Below, piece by piece: positions 1 through 5,564 of a DNA stretch of 6,149 nucleotides. The notes beneath the pieces are model-generated. The model worked only from the letters and a program-made list of their open reading frames with translations, ran no database searches and was not told the origin of the DNA. The translations under genes and the position numbers were made by a program. This DNA is from CAYNYF01 sp964401385. GTDB lineage: Bacteria; Planctomycetota; Phycisphaerae; SM23-33. Location of the stretch: NCBI GenBank assembly GCA_964401385.1, contig CAYNYF010000130.1, positions 1 to 6,149 of the forward strand. Reading direction: 5' to 3'. How positions within the stretch are numbered: the stretch's first letter is position 1; the number at the start of each line of letters is the position of its first letter.

Positions 1-717
1 GAGCATGTTCAGAAAGTCGGTGTTGCCGCCGGTGTTGAGCTGGTAGGTGGCGTCGATCTTCGCCCCGCGCTGCTGGAAGAGCCGCGCCAGCACCCGGTGG
101 ACGATGGTGGCGCCCATCTGGGCCTTGACGTCGTCGCCGACGCAGGGGATTCCGGCCTTCCGGAAGCGCTCGGCCCAGGCCAGGTCGGAAACGATGAACA
201 CGGGAATGCAGTTGATCAGGCTCACGCCGGTGGCCAGGCAGCACTCGGCGTAGAACTCGGTGGCCTTCTGCGAGCCCACGGGAACGTAGTTCATGAGGAT
301 TTCGGCGCCGCTGTCGCGCAGCAGTTTCTGGATCTGGGCGGCGCTGGCGCTGGGGCGGTCGGCGACGACGAATCGCTGGCGCTCCGGATAGCTTTCCATG
401 TGCTCGGCCACGCCGTCCAGGACGTTGCCCATGGCGACAACGACGTCGTCGTAGCGGAAATCGTCGTAGAAGACCTTGGTGTTGTTGGGCAGCGCGAAGA
501 TGGCCTCGTGCAGCGGCCGGCCCACCTTGCGGGCGTCAACGTCTATGGCGGCGACGACTGCAATGTCGCCGGGCCGATAGCCCCGAATCTCCGGGTGCAG
601 CAGGCCGACGCCTTCGGCCGCGGCCTCGTCGGGGGTATCGTCGTAGTAGCGAATGCCCTGGATCAGCGAAGAAGCGCAATTGCCCACGCCAACGACTGCA
701 ATGCGAATTTTGCCCAT
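1..717 (-). CDS. ino1: Inositol-1-phosphate synthase, N-terminal part (cut by window edge)
   Basis: This enzyme turns glucose 6-phosphate into 1L-myo-inositol 1-phosphate with NAD+ as a recycled cofactor, the first step toward inositol lipids and solutes; it is cytosolic. The 239 residues visible match the actinobacterial/archaeal-type family closely. The Rossmann nucleotide loop GVGNCASSL lies at residues 10-18, AAIDVDARKVG at 56-66, YVPVGSQKATEFYAECC at 144-160, PVFIVSD at 172-178, GDDVKAQMGATIVHRVLA at 194-211 and the signature NTGGNTDFLNM at 228-238. The family is usually about 360-390 residues, so roughly one third, including the catalytic lysine region, lies beyond position 1. The start is ATG at 717, with GAGGA five bases upstream. 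A promoter candidate sits about 100 bases upstream, so the gene is probably transcribed separately from rpsT. Nothing in the visible part is broken. Confidence 0.95.
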   Translation of the reverse strand, partial: MGKIRIAVVGVGNCASSLIQGIRYYDDTPDEAAAEGVGLLHPEIRGYRPGDIAVVAAIDVDARKVGRPLHEAIFALPNNTKVFYDDFRYDDVVVAMGNVLDGVAEHMESYPERQRFVVADRPSASAAQIQKLLRDSGAEILMNYVPVGSQKATEFYAECCLATGVSLINCIPVFIVSDLAWAERFRKAGIPCVGDDVKAQMGATIVHRVLARLFQQRGAKIDATYQLNTGGNTDFLNML

Positions 718-819
718 GGTTATCCTCGGTTCCTGGACCGCCCTAAGCCGCCCTGCCAGTGTAAGACCTGCCCCAGGCAAATCCCATCTATTTTCACCGC
801 CTAGCCCATGATGCATAGG

Positions 820-848
820 ATTGTAGGCGGCAAGGGCTTTTGCGTCAA
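820..848 (-). promoter_or_regulatory. Sigma-70-like promoter of ino1
   Basis: On the minus strand TTGACG (848-843) is followed after 17 bases by TACAAT (825-820). This is five of six matches to each consensus box at ideal spacing. It would start transcription near 813 and give a leader of about 95 bases before the ino1 ATG at 717. It lies downstream of the rpsT terminator candidate, which supports a separate ino1 transcript. Confidence 0.65.
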
Positions 849-925
849 TACACTAGAATCTTATGCGTCCGCCCCTGCCATCACCGTCGCCGGGCGCCGC
901 TTCCCGCCGCTGGGCGCAAACAACA

Positions 926-949
926 GCCGCCCGGAACTCCCCGAGCGGC
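926..949 (-). terminator. Hairpin terminator after rpsT
   Basis: Read on the minus strand, GCCGCTCGG (949-941), a six-base loop and CCGGGCGGC (934-926) form a nine-pair stem with one G-U pair. TGTTGTTTG follows, a modest T-rich tail. It begins 27 bases after the rpsT stop, where an intrinsic terminator is expected. The imperfect T tract keeps confidence moderate. Confidence 0.5.
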
Positions 950-975
950 CCGCCAAAGCCTGCTGTCAGGAGAGG

Positions 976-1245
976 CTACTCGGCGGCGCGTTTGTTCAGC
1001 CGCCTGGCCAGGCGCGATTTCTTCCTGGCCACCGTCTTCTTGTGGAGCGTGCCCTTGGCCGCCGCCTTGTCCAGCCGTTGATAGACCTGCTTCAGAACGC
1101 CGGCAGCCTGATCCGGCTGGTCGGCGGAAAGCGCTTCCTCGTAGGCGCGAACCACTTTCTTGACCCCCGCCTTCTGCCGACGGTTGCGCTGCCGGCTCTT
1201 GATGGACTGCCGCGCTCGCTTTCGGGCCGACTTCGGGTGCGCCAC
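976..1245 (-). CDS. rpsT: Small ribosomal subunit protein S20
   Basis: S20 (bS20) is a small basic primary binder of 16S rRNA in the 30S subunit. The 89-residue product has the family pattern: MAHPKSARKRARQ at the N-terminus (compare MANxKSAxKR), a lysine/arginine-rich first helix, and the C-terminal signature DKAAAKGTLHKKTVARKKSRL around residues 59-79. Length is normal for the family. The start is best placed at GTG 1245: AAGGAG (1259-1254) is then eight bases upstream. An in-frame GTG at 1251 would give MFVAHPK, but the ribosome site would nearly touch it. A promoter, a leader hairpin and a downstream terminator frame it as a single-gene transcript. S20 synthesis is feedback-regulated in Escherichia coli; whether that holds here is unknown. 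Confidence 0.96.
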   Translation of the reverse strand: MAHPKSARKRARQSIKSRQRNRRQKAGVKKVVRAYEEALSADQPDQAAGVLKQVYQRLDKAAAKGTLHKKTVARKKSRLARRLNKRAAE

Positions 1246-1267
1246 GAACACCTCTCCTTCCTGCTGG

Positions 1268-1291
1268 CTCCGGCTCGCACGGCGGCCGGAG
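1268..1291 (-). promoter_or_regulatory. Hairpin in the rpsT leader
   Basis: In the predicted rpsT mRNA leader, GCCGGAG and CTCCGGC are perfect complements (1285-1291 with 1268-1274) and close a ten-base loop. The hairpin ends only nine bases before the AAGGAG ribosome site. Its place suggests a role in translation or mRNA stability, but function is inferred from position alone. Confidence 0.4.
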
Positions 1292-1299
1292 ACTCAGGC

Positions 1300-1327
1300 A
1301 TTATAGGGCCGGCGGCGAATCCGGCAA
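1300..1327 (-). promoter_or_regulatory. Sigma-70-like promoter of rpsT
   Basis: On the minus strand TTGCCG (1327-1322), a 16-base spacer and a perfect TATAAT (1305-1300) lie upstream of rpsT. Transcription would start near 1293, leaving a leader of roughly 48 bases with one hairpin before the GTG at 1245. A consensus -10 box fits a strongly expressed ribosomal protein gene. Confidence 0.7.
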
Positions 1328-1391
1328 GAACTACCTCAATGATTTGATCCGGCCGGAATCGCCCAAGAGGCCAAGCCCGCTCCCGCGAACA

Positions 1392-1433
1392 GCCTCCGTC
1401 GGCTTGCGCGGAGGCGTCCGGCCACGCCTGGCC
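1392..1433 (-). terminator. Possible terminator hairpins after the TPR gene
   Basis: Just after the TPR stop codon there are two perfect hairpins on the minus strand: GGCCA/TGGCC with a four-base loop (1433-1420) and GCCTCCG/CGGAGGC with a ten-base loop (1415-1392). Neither is followed by a clear T tract, so they may be factor-assisted terminators or mRNA 3' end stabilisers rather than true intrinsic terminators. Confidence 0.35.
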
Positions 1434-1441
1434 GCGTGTTC

Positions 1442-2812
1442 CTAGCCGATCTCCTTCCGCAGGGCCTCGATCTGCTCCCGCACGTCGCGGTAGGTGTAGT
1501 CCATCTGGGCGACCTGGGAGAAGTGCTCCAGGGCCTTTCCCCTCTCGTCCATGGCCTTCAGCTCCAGGGCCAGGCTGTAGTGGAGTTCCTTGGCCCGCTC
1601 CTCGGAAGGCTCCAGCTCCAGGGCCCCCTCGTAGGTCTCGACGGCCTCGTGGTGCCATTCCTTCTTGCCGAATGCCTGCCCGAGATAGGTCAGGGCCTGG
1701 ATCCGCCGCTTGGGGTCGCGTCGCGCCTGCTGGAGCGAGCCGATGGCCCCGTCGATCTGCCCGGCCGTCAACTGCCTCCGGCCCAGCTCAAACTTCATGG
1801 ACAGGTCCGTGGGGTAGTTCTCGGCCCGCTCGGCGTACATCTTCAGCTCATAGGCCAGCAGCTCCCGCGCCAGCTTCATCGCCAGCTCGCCCTGTCCGCT
1901 GCTCTTGAGCTTGTTGAACCGCCGCCGCATCTGCCGGACCTTGACGTCGTCCAGTCGCATCTTAAAACGGTACGTCCCGGTGTCGGCGTGGGCCTTCTTG
2001 AGCACGTCCATGGCCTCGTTCTCGTAGCCTTCCTCCTCGAACTTCGTCAGCGCGTCGACGTAGGCGCCGATCCTTCCGGGCTCCTGGGGCGATTCCTCGT
2101 ACTCGGCCCGCGTCTTTTCGACGTCGCCTTCCAGGAACTGCCGGCTCTGGGCGAGGTGGTCGCGCTGGGCCAGCTCCATTTGCCTGCCCAGGTCGCGGAC
2201 GCTCTTGACGAAGGTGCCCTCCCCGTCGTACTGGCCCTGCTGGATGGTGGCGCGGGCGGAAAGGTCCTTGGCCATCTCCTGGAGCGAACCGTCGTTGGGG
2301 CTTATCTGAAGGGCCCTGTCGCAGGCCTGCACGGCCGAGGTGTACTCCTGGATCAGAGAGTACGCTTCCGTGATCAGCGCCAGGACGCGCTTGTTGGGGC
2401 GCTTGGCCCGGCGCATCACCTCGAAGATGATGTCGGCGATCCACTTGACCAGGCCGACCTCCTCCAGGCGCTGGGCGGCCTTGAGCACCGCGGCCATGTG
2501 AGCCACTTTGCCCGGGTCCTTGGCCAGGAGATACTCGGCGTTGACCAGGGCGTCGACGGGCTCCTTGCCGCCCTTGTGCTTCATCCCCTCCATCAGCCCG
2601 GCGGACTTGCCGCCCTGAGCCTTGCGCTTGAGGGACACCTCGCGCAAGGGCTGATGCCCGCGCTGGAGGTTGCCCGGCTCGCGCCGGATCCCCTCCAGAT
2701 ACATCTCGATGGCGAAGTCCCAGTTGCCGGTTTCGGCGACCTGGTCGCCGCGATCGAAGAATGCCTTGCCCTTCCCGTTGGCGGCTTCTTGCTCGTCGTT
2801 CTGGTTGGCCAT
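1442..2812 (-). CDS. Tetratricopeptide-repeat protein, planctomycete-type
   Basis: This is a predicted 456-residue, highly charged, helical cytoplasmic protein with no signal peptide or membrane segment. TPR-like helix pairs are visible around residues 16-48 (GNWDFAIEMYLEGIRREP), 150-185 (YTSAVQACDRALQISPND), 330-365 (GQIDGAIGSLQQARRDPK), 370-400 (HHEAVETYEGALELEP) and 405-440 (GKALEHFSQVAQMD). A conserved-looking stretch PLREVSLKRKAQGGKSAG near residues 54-71 precedes a long helical middle. I recall proteins with this layout from planctomycete genomes, but no biochemical role is known to me; TPRs usually scaffold protein contacts. The start is ATG 2812, with GGGAGAG eight bases upstream; the frame stays open 22 codons further upstream, but that part covers the predicted promoter and has no ribosome site. 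It lies 122 bases after ksgA on the same strand. Confidence 0.88.
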   Translation of the reverse strand: MANQNDEQEAANGKGKAFFDRGDQVAETGNWDFAIEMYLEGIRREPGNLQRGHQPLREVSLKRKAQGGKSAGLMEGMKHKGGKEPVDALVNAEYLLAKDPGKVAHMAAVLKAAQRLEEVGLVKWIADIIFEVMRRAKRPNKRVLALITEAYSLIQEYTSAVQACDRALQISPNDGSLQEMAKDLSARATIQQGQYDGEGTFVKSVRDLGRQMELAQRDHLAQSRQFLEGDVEKTRAEYEESPQEPGRIGAYVDALTKFEEEGYENEAMDVLKKAHADTGTYRFKMRLDDVKVRQMRRRFNKLKSSGQGELAMKLARELLAYELKMYAERAENYPTDLSMKFELGRRQLTAGQIDGAIGSLQQARRDPKRRIQALTYLGQAFGKKEWHHEAVETYEGALELEPSEERAKELHYSLALELKAMDERGKALEHFSQVAQMDYTYRDVREQIEALRKEIG

Positions 2813-2849
2813 GCAGCTTACTCTCCCGGCGCCGCGGAATGTCCCGGTT

Positions 2850-2878
2850 ACTTTAACCCGACCATAGCCCGTCGGCAA
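2850..2878 (-). promoter_or_regulatory. Candidate promoter of the TPR gene
   Basis: On the minus strand TTGCCG (2878-2873), a 17-base spacer and TAAAGT (2855-2850) form a moderate sigma-70-like promoter. The -35 box is identical to that proposed for rpsT. It would give a leader of about 30 bases. The -10 box matches only four of six consensus bases, and no clear terminator separates it from ksgA, so read-through from ksgA is also possible. Confidence 0.4.
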
Positions 2879-2934
2879 GCTCGAAGGAAAAGCCGTAACG
2901 ACCGTGCAATTTTTGCTGTATCAAATCCTGAGAA

Positions 2935-3840
2935 TCACGGCATGCCCGCCAGGGCGTTGGCCAGCGCCAAAAAGCCCGCCGGCGGCACCTGCTCCGGCCG
3001 GGCCGACCGATCGATGCCCGCATCGTCCAGCGCCGCCAGGAACGCCTCGCCGCCGAAGGGGAGGTCTTTCCTCCTGGACGCGGCGATGATCTTCTTCCGG
3101 CGCTGCCCGAAGGTCATCGAAAGCACCCGCGAGAGCACCGCCGCGTCGGCCAGCCGGGCGGCACGATCCGGGGCGAAGTCCAGCCGCAGCATCTGGGAGT
3201 CCACCTTGGGCCTGGGCCAGAAGGCCCCCGGCGAGACCGCCCGCCCGGGCGTTGCCCGCGCCAGCAGGGCCACGATGACCGCGGCCGGGCCGTAGCCGCC
3301 GCCGGCAGCCGCCGTGAGGCGCTCCGCCAACTCGCGCTGAATGGTAAAGGTCAGCCGGCCAAACACAACCGCGCCCGCGGGGTCCCGGCCGACCTCCGGC
3401 CGCACCGCCCGCCAGGAAAGCAGCAGGCAGTTCAGGATCAGCGGCACCGCGATGTTGTAGGGCAGATTGGCCACGAGGTGAACGCTGTCCTCCCCGCCAA
3501 GCTCCCCCAGCACCTCCGCCGACAGGGCGTGTTTGCCGGCCAGGACGTCGCAGTTCAGCACGGTCAGGCGCTCCCGCCCGCCCAGCCGCCGAAGCAGAAT
3601 CTCCGCCAGCGCCGCGTCCAGCTCGACGGCCACGACGCGCCCGGCACGCTGGAGCAGCTCCTCGGTCAGCGAGCCGGTGGCGGCGCCGACCTCCAGGACG
3701 GTCTCGTCGCCGGCCAGCTCCGCCAGCTCGAGCAGCTTGCTCATGAGGTTGGCGTCGATGAGGAACCGCTGGCCGAGGCGTCCTTGCGGGCGCTTCCCGG
3801 CCGATAGCAGCAGTTCCCGAATTTCGGATAGCTTTTGCAC
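2935..3840 (-). CDS. ksgA: 16S rRNA (adenine1518-N6/adenine1519-N6)-dimethyltransferase
   Basis: KsgA (RsmA) uses S-adenosylmethionine to dimethylate two adjacent adenines in the helix 45 loop of 16S rRNA, a late 30S assembly step. The 301-residue product carries the family motifs in order: GQRFLID (23-29), the SAM-binding loop EVGAATGSLTEEL (50-62), acidic motif II with E73, NCD (96-98), catalytic NLPYNIAVPLI (125-135), TIQRELAERL (166-175), FWPRPKVDS (207-215) and FGQRRKK (244-250). Motif I reads GAATG where GPGxG or GxGTG is usual. Length is slightly above the usual 260-290. The start is GTG at 3840 with no strong ribosome site; the start is supported by a duplicate at 5296 that conserves the same codon and reading frame. 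Its first 67 codons and upstream DNA recur 1456 bases to the right. Confidence 0.95.
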   Translation of the reverse strand: MQKLSEIRELLLSAGKRPQGRLGQRFLIDANLMSKLLELAELAGDETVLEVGAATGSLTEELLQRAGRVVAVELDAALAEILLRRLGGRERLTVLNCDVLAGKHALSAEVLGELGGEDSVHLVANLPYNIAVPLILNCLLLSWRAVRPEVGRDPAGAVVFGRLTFTIQRELAERLTAAAGGGYGPAAVIVALLARATPGRAVSPGAFWPRPKVDSQMLRLDFAPDRAARLADAAVLSRVLSMTFGQRRKKIIAASRRKDLPFGGEAFLAALDDAGIDRSARPEQVPPAGFLALANALAGMP

Positions 3841-3907
3841 GGCTCAACCGATCCGACGCCTTCGATCGCCCCGCCGACCGCCTAATATAACGGAAGCAGC
3901 CAGCCGG
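3641..3907. repeat. 267-base direct repeat, copy 1 (ksgA 5' end and upstream)
   Basis: This block matches 5097-5363 at a constant offset of 1456 bases with no gap. By hand count there are 20 differences in 267 bases (about 92.5% identity): nine in the 200 coding bases and eleven in the 67 upstream bases. It covers codons 1 to about 67 of ksgA and the candidate -10 box. This is the parental copy, because the ksgA gene continues beyond it. Confidence 0.93.
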
Positions 3908-3914
3908 TCGACAA
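3884..3914 (-). promoter_or_regulatory. Weak candidate promoter of ksgA
   Basis: On the minus strand TTGTCG (3914-3909), a 19-base spacer and TATATT (3889-3884) sit 44 bases upstream of the ksgA GTG. The -10 box is good, but the spacer is long. The downstream duplicate keeps TATATT but has lost the -35 side, because homology ends at 3907/5363. Confidence 0.35.
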
Positions 3915-4287
3915 GATGGGCAAAAAACTCCCGCCAGGGCAGACGCAATGAAGGCGGGCGTTATCAAGGCTCGCGCCCAGGATGTCCGACACGCCGCCTA
4001 TCCGCCGGAACCGGCGCCGGCGGCAGGCGAGGCGCTCGTCCCTGGGCGCGCCTGCGCTGTGAATCAACTCGCCCTCGAGGGCGCCTGCAAGCGCACCGAC
4101 ATACGTGGATCAGACTTGAGAACCCTCGCACGATGCCCTCAATTTCGGCCTCGCCCGAAGCAATTGACGGAACTTCTTGCTTGTTTTTGGCTTTAGCCCA
4201 TGACGCATGCCGGGAACATGTGAACAATACTAGATAGAAGAAGCGCAAGGATTGGGCAAAAATCGGCGGTATGCTCGGAAAGGGGAC
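3908..4287. other. Intergenic region between divergent ksgA and the LRR remnant
   Basis: No convincing gene is seen in these 380 bases; the short open frames on both strands lack ribosome sites and family-like sequence. A perfect 14-base palindrome, CGCCCTCGAGGGCG, lies at 4070-4083. An isolated TTGACG at 4164-4169 has no acceptable -10 box at 16-18 bases. The AT-richer stretch 4160-4260 could hold the start signals of the plus-strand LRR gene, but I cannot define them. Confidence 0.6.
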
Positions 4288-4462
4288 ATGATGCTCACCA
4301 GGCTCTGCTCTTGCTTCGGCGCGTTGGTCGTTTCACTTGCGACGTTCACCTATCCGGGCGGGGGGGGAGGTCGTCATCTTCCCCGACCCGAACCTGGAAA
4401 GCGTGGTCGGGTACAACCTGCACCTAGCCGAGGGAAAGGCCATAAACTACCGTTTCGGCCGC

Positions 4463-4487
4463 GGGGGGCCCGAGAACAAAGCCCCCC
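4463..4487. repeat. GC-rich hairpin inside the LRR gene remnant
   Basis: GGGGGGC (4463-4469) and GCCCCCC (4481-4487) are perfect complements around an 11-base loop. They lie in the 110-base segment (4448-4557) that replaces the expected first LRR units. This suggests inserted intergenic-type DNA rather than coding sequence. Confidence 0.5.
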
Positions 4488-4524
4488 AAAACGAGGCTTC
4501 GGAAGACCGGGGCAAAACAATAGG

Positions 4525-4538
4525 AAACCGTCCCGGTT
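4525..4538. repeat. REP-like element, left copy
   Basis: AAACCGTCCCGGTT is the exact reverse complement of bases 4815-4828, on the far side of the LRR block. The element is itself nearly palindromic (AAACCG, three-base centre, CGGTT). It is followed by a short direct repeat of CCGGTTGTTCCCA (4534-4546 and 4546-4558, sharing one base) running up to the first LRR codon. Confidence 0.55.
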
Positions 4539-4813
4539 GTTCCCACCGGTTGTTCCCAACCAGATCAGCGACATGTCGGCCCTTTCCGCCCTGACCAACC
4601 TGGAGGAATTGGCCCTCTCTTGCAACCAGATCGCCGACGCCTCGGCGATCTCTTCCCTGACGAAGCTCACTGAGCTGTGGCTGGGCGGGAATCAGCTCGT
4701 TAGCGTGCCGGACCTTTCGAGCCTAACCGAGCTTTTCGCAGTGCACCTCGACGGCAACCAGATCAGCGACATTTCCGGGCTTTCGGGGGCAACGAGCCTG
4801 AGGGGGATCGGAC

Positions 4814-4828
4814 AAACCGGGACGGTTT
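4814..4828. repeat. REP-like element, right copy
   Basis: AAACCG, a GGA centre and CGGTTT form a perfect six-pair palindrome. It sits where LRR unit four loses its pattern, and the dockerin module afterwards is in another frame. With the left copy it frames about 275 bases of LRR sequence in inverted orientation. GGGACGGTTT-type palindromes are, from memory, common extragenic repeats in planctomycete genomes. Confidence 0.55.
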
Positions 4829-4873
4829 CCGATTTGTGCTTGATAGCCTGTGGGCAGGGCTGCAGGTTGTGGT

Positions 4874-5020
4874 GATGCCAACTGCGACGGCATGGTAGAT
4901 GGCGGTGACTTCGCGCTCTGGGCCGGCAATTACCAGCAGCCGGGCGGGTGGGGCGATGGCGATTTCAGCGGCGACGGCTTCCTGGATGGGGGCGATTTCA
5001 CCCTCTGCGCGGATAACTAC
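4874..5020 (+). other. Dockerin-like calcium-loop module of the broken gene
   Basis: Two tandem loops are encoded: DANCDGMVDGGDFALWAGNY and DFSGDGFLDGGDFTLCADNY. Each has the D-x-N/S-x-D-G-x-x-D-x-x-D calcium-binding pattern followed by an aromatic/AxNY helix, as in the C-terminal dockerin-like repeats of planctomycete exported proteins. The frame stays open to 5263 only because it runs antisense through the ksgA duplicate. No PEP-CTERM anchor follows; it was probably removed or overwritten at the duplication junction near 5097. Confidence 0.7.
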
Positions 5021-5096
5021 ACGGGTTCGGGCGGTGGCGCGGAAGCTCTGCCGGCCGCGGCCTACGATGCCGGGGACTCCTCGGCCGGGGCGCCGG

Positions 5097-5296
5097 CCGG
5101 CATGCTCCAGCAGCTCCTCGGTCAGCGAGCCGGTGGCGGCGCCGACCTCCAGGACGGTCTCGCCGCCGGCGAGCTCCGCCAGCTCGAGCAGCTTGCTCAT
5201 GAGGTTGGCGTCGATGAGGAACCGCTGGCCGAGGCGCCTCTGCGGGCGCTTCCCGGCCGATAGCAGCAGTTCCCGGATTTCGGATAGCTTTTGCAC
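5097..5296 (-). pseudogene. Duplicate of the ksgA 5' end (truncated)
   Basis: From GTG 5296 this encodes the first 67 residues of KsgA with only four changes (G20R, D45G, Q64E, R65H), keeping GQRFLID and the SAM loop EVGAATGSLTEEL. All catalytic motifs after residue 67 are missing, so it cannot be an active methylase. The frame does not stop at the break: it runs on antisense through the dockerin and LRR remnants to a stop at 4763, giving a chimeric 177-residue open frame. The sequence is recent and undamaged, but nothing suggests the chimera is made or useful. Confidence 0.88.
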
Positions 5297-5363
5297 GGCT
5301 CAACCGATCCGACGTTTTCGAATGCCCCGCCGGCCGCCCAATATAGCGGAAGGGCCCACCCGG
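5097..5363. repeat. 267-base direct repeat, copy 2
   Basis: This copy matches 3641-3907 in the same orientation, without gaps, at about 92.5% identity. Its left edge falls at the end of the dockerin frame. Its right edge falls just short of the -35 position of the ksgA promoter candidate, after which the two flanks are unrelated. Divergence is concentrated in the upstream 67 bases and near the left end; 60 bases in the middle (5177-5236) are identical. Confidence 0.93.
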
Positions 5364-5418
5364 CGTCTGCGCACGTCCCAACGGAATAGTCCACGAATTA
5401 CACACATGCCCGACACCC

Positions 5419-5490
5419 GCCTGCCGCCTGCCGCCTGCCTACCTGCCGTAGGCGGGCAGGACTTGCGGGCAGGTCTTGCAGGCGGGAATT
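5419..5490. repeat. CCTGCC-rich inverted repeat cluster
   Basis: Three tandem GCCTGCC heptamers (5419-5439) face GGCGGGCAG, GCGGGCAGG and GCAGGCGGG on the other side. The core is a hairpin with CCTAC (5438-5442), loop CTGCC and GTAGG (5448-5452), extended outward by mostly paired GC bases. ACGAATTACAC (5393-5403) and AATTGCACGAATTAGG (5487-5502) flank it and look like halves of one AT-rich repeat motif. It is an extragenic palindromic element; no T tract marks a terminator. Confidence 0.6.
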
Positions 5491-5564
5491 GCACGAATTA
5501 GGAAGACTTGCTCAAGAAGAAGATGCCCTTCCTGTATTTCGTGGACTCCCCCGCCTGCTGTTGA

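Larger units (their letters stand above)
4288..5096 (+). pseudogene. Broken gene for an exported leucine-rich-repeat/dockerin-like protein
   Basis: AAAGGGGA precedes ATG 4288 (or ATG 4291), which opens a signal-peptide-like sequence MMLTRLCSCFGALVVSLATF. After the G8 run at 4360-4367 the family-like N-terminus EVVIFPDPNLESVVGYNL is found in the next frame (4367-4447). From 4558 the first frame resumes with four 22-residue LRRs: NQISDMSALSALTNLEELAL, NQIADASAISSL, NQLVSVPDLSSL and NQISDISGLSG, at an exact 66-base period. That frame stops at 4875, while a dockerin-like module follows in another frame (4874-5020). Bases 4448-4557 look foreign to the family. Such proteins are normally surface or secreted, with LRRs binding other proteins. 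A shorter open frame 4288-4875 exists, but its residues 25-90 are low-complexity and frame-shifted, so I read this as a decayed gene whose 3' end was cut by the ksgA duplication. Confidence 0.75.

Noticed and set aside
97..804. 235-codon open frame on the plus strand opposite ino1
   Set aside because: It is the antisense shadow of ino1 and an upstream extension; the minus-strand product matches a known enzyme over its full visible length.
802..816. TAGCCCATGATGCAT near ino1 resembling TAGCCCATGACGCAT at 4194-4208
   Set aside because: A 14 of 15 match between two spots in a 6 kb window is roughly expected by chance, and the two sites hold different positions relative to genes.
1436..3295. 619-codon open frame on the plus strand across the TPR and ksgA genes
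   Set aside because: Its leucine/glycine-rich text is the antisense of the TPR gene and of part of ksgA, both of which are supported on the minus strand by family motifs and ribosome or start signals.
4070..4083. 14-base perfect palindrome as an operator
   Set aside because: It is symmetric but single, GC-rich, and not placed near a defined promoter; it is recorded only as part of the intergenic region.
4164..4192. TTGACG as a -35 box for the LRR gene
   Set aside because: No acceptable -10 box occurs at 16-18 bases; the best at 17 bases is TTGGCT.
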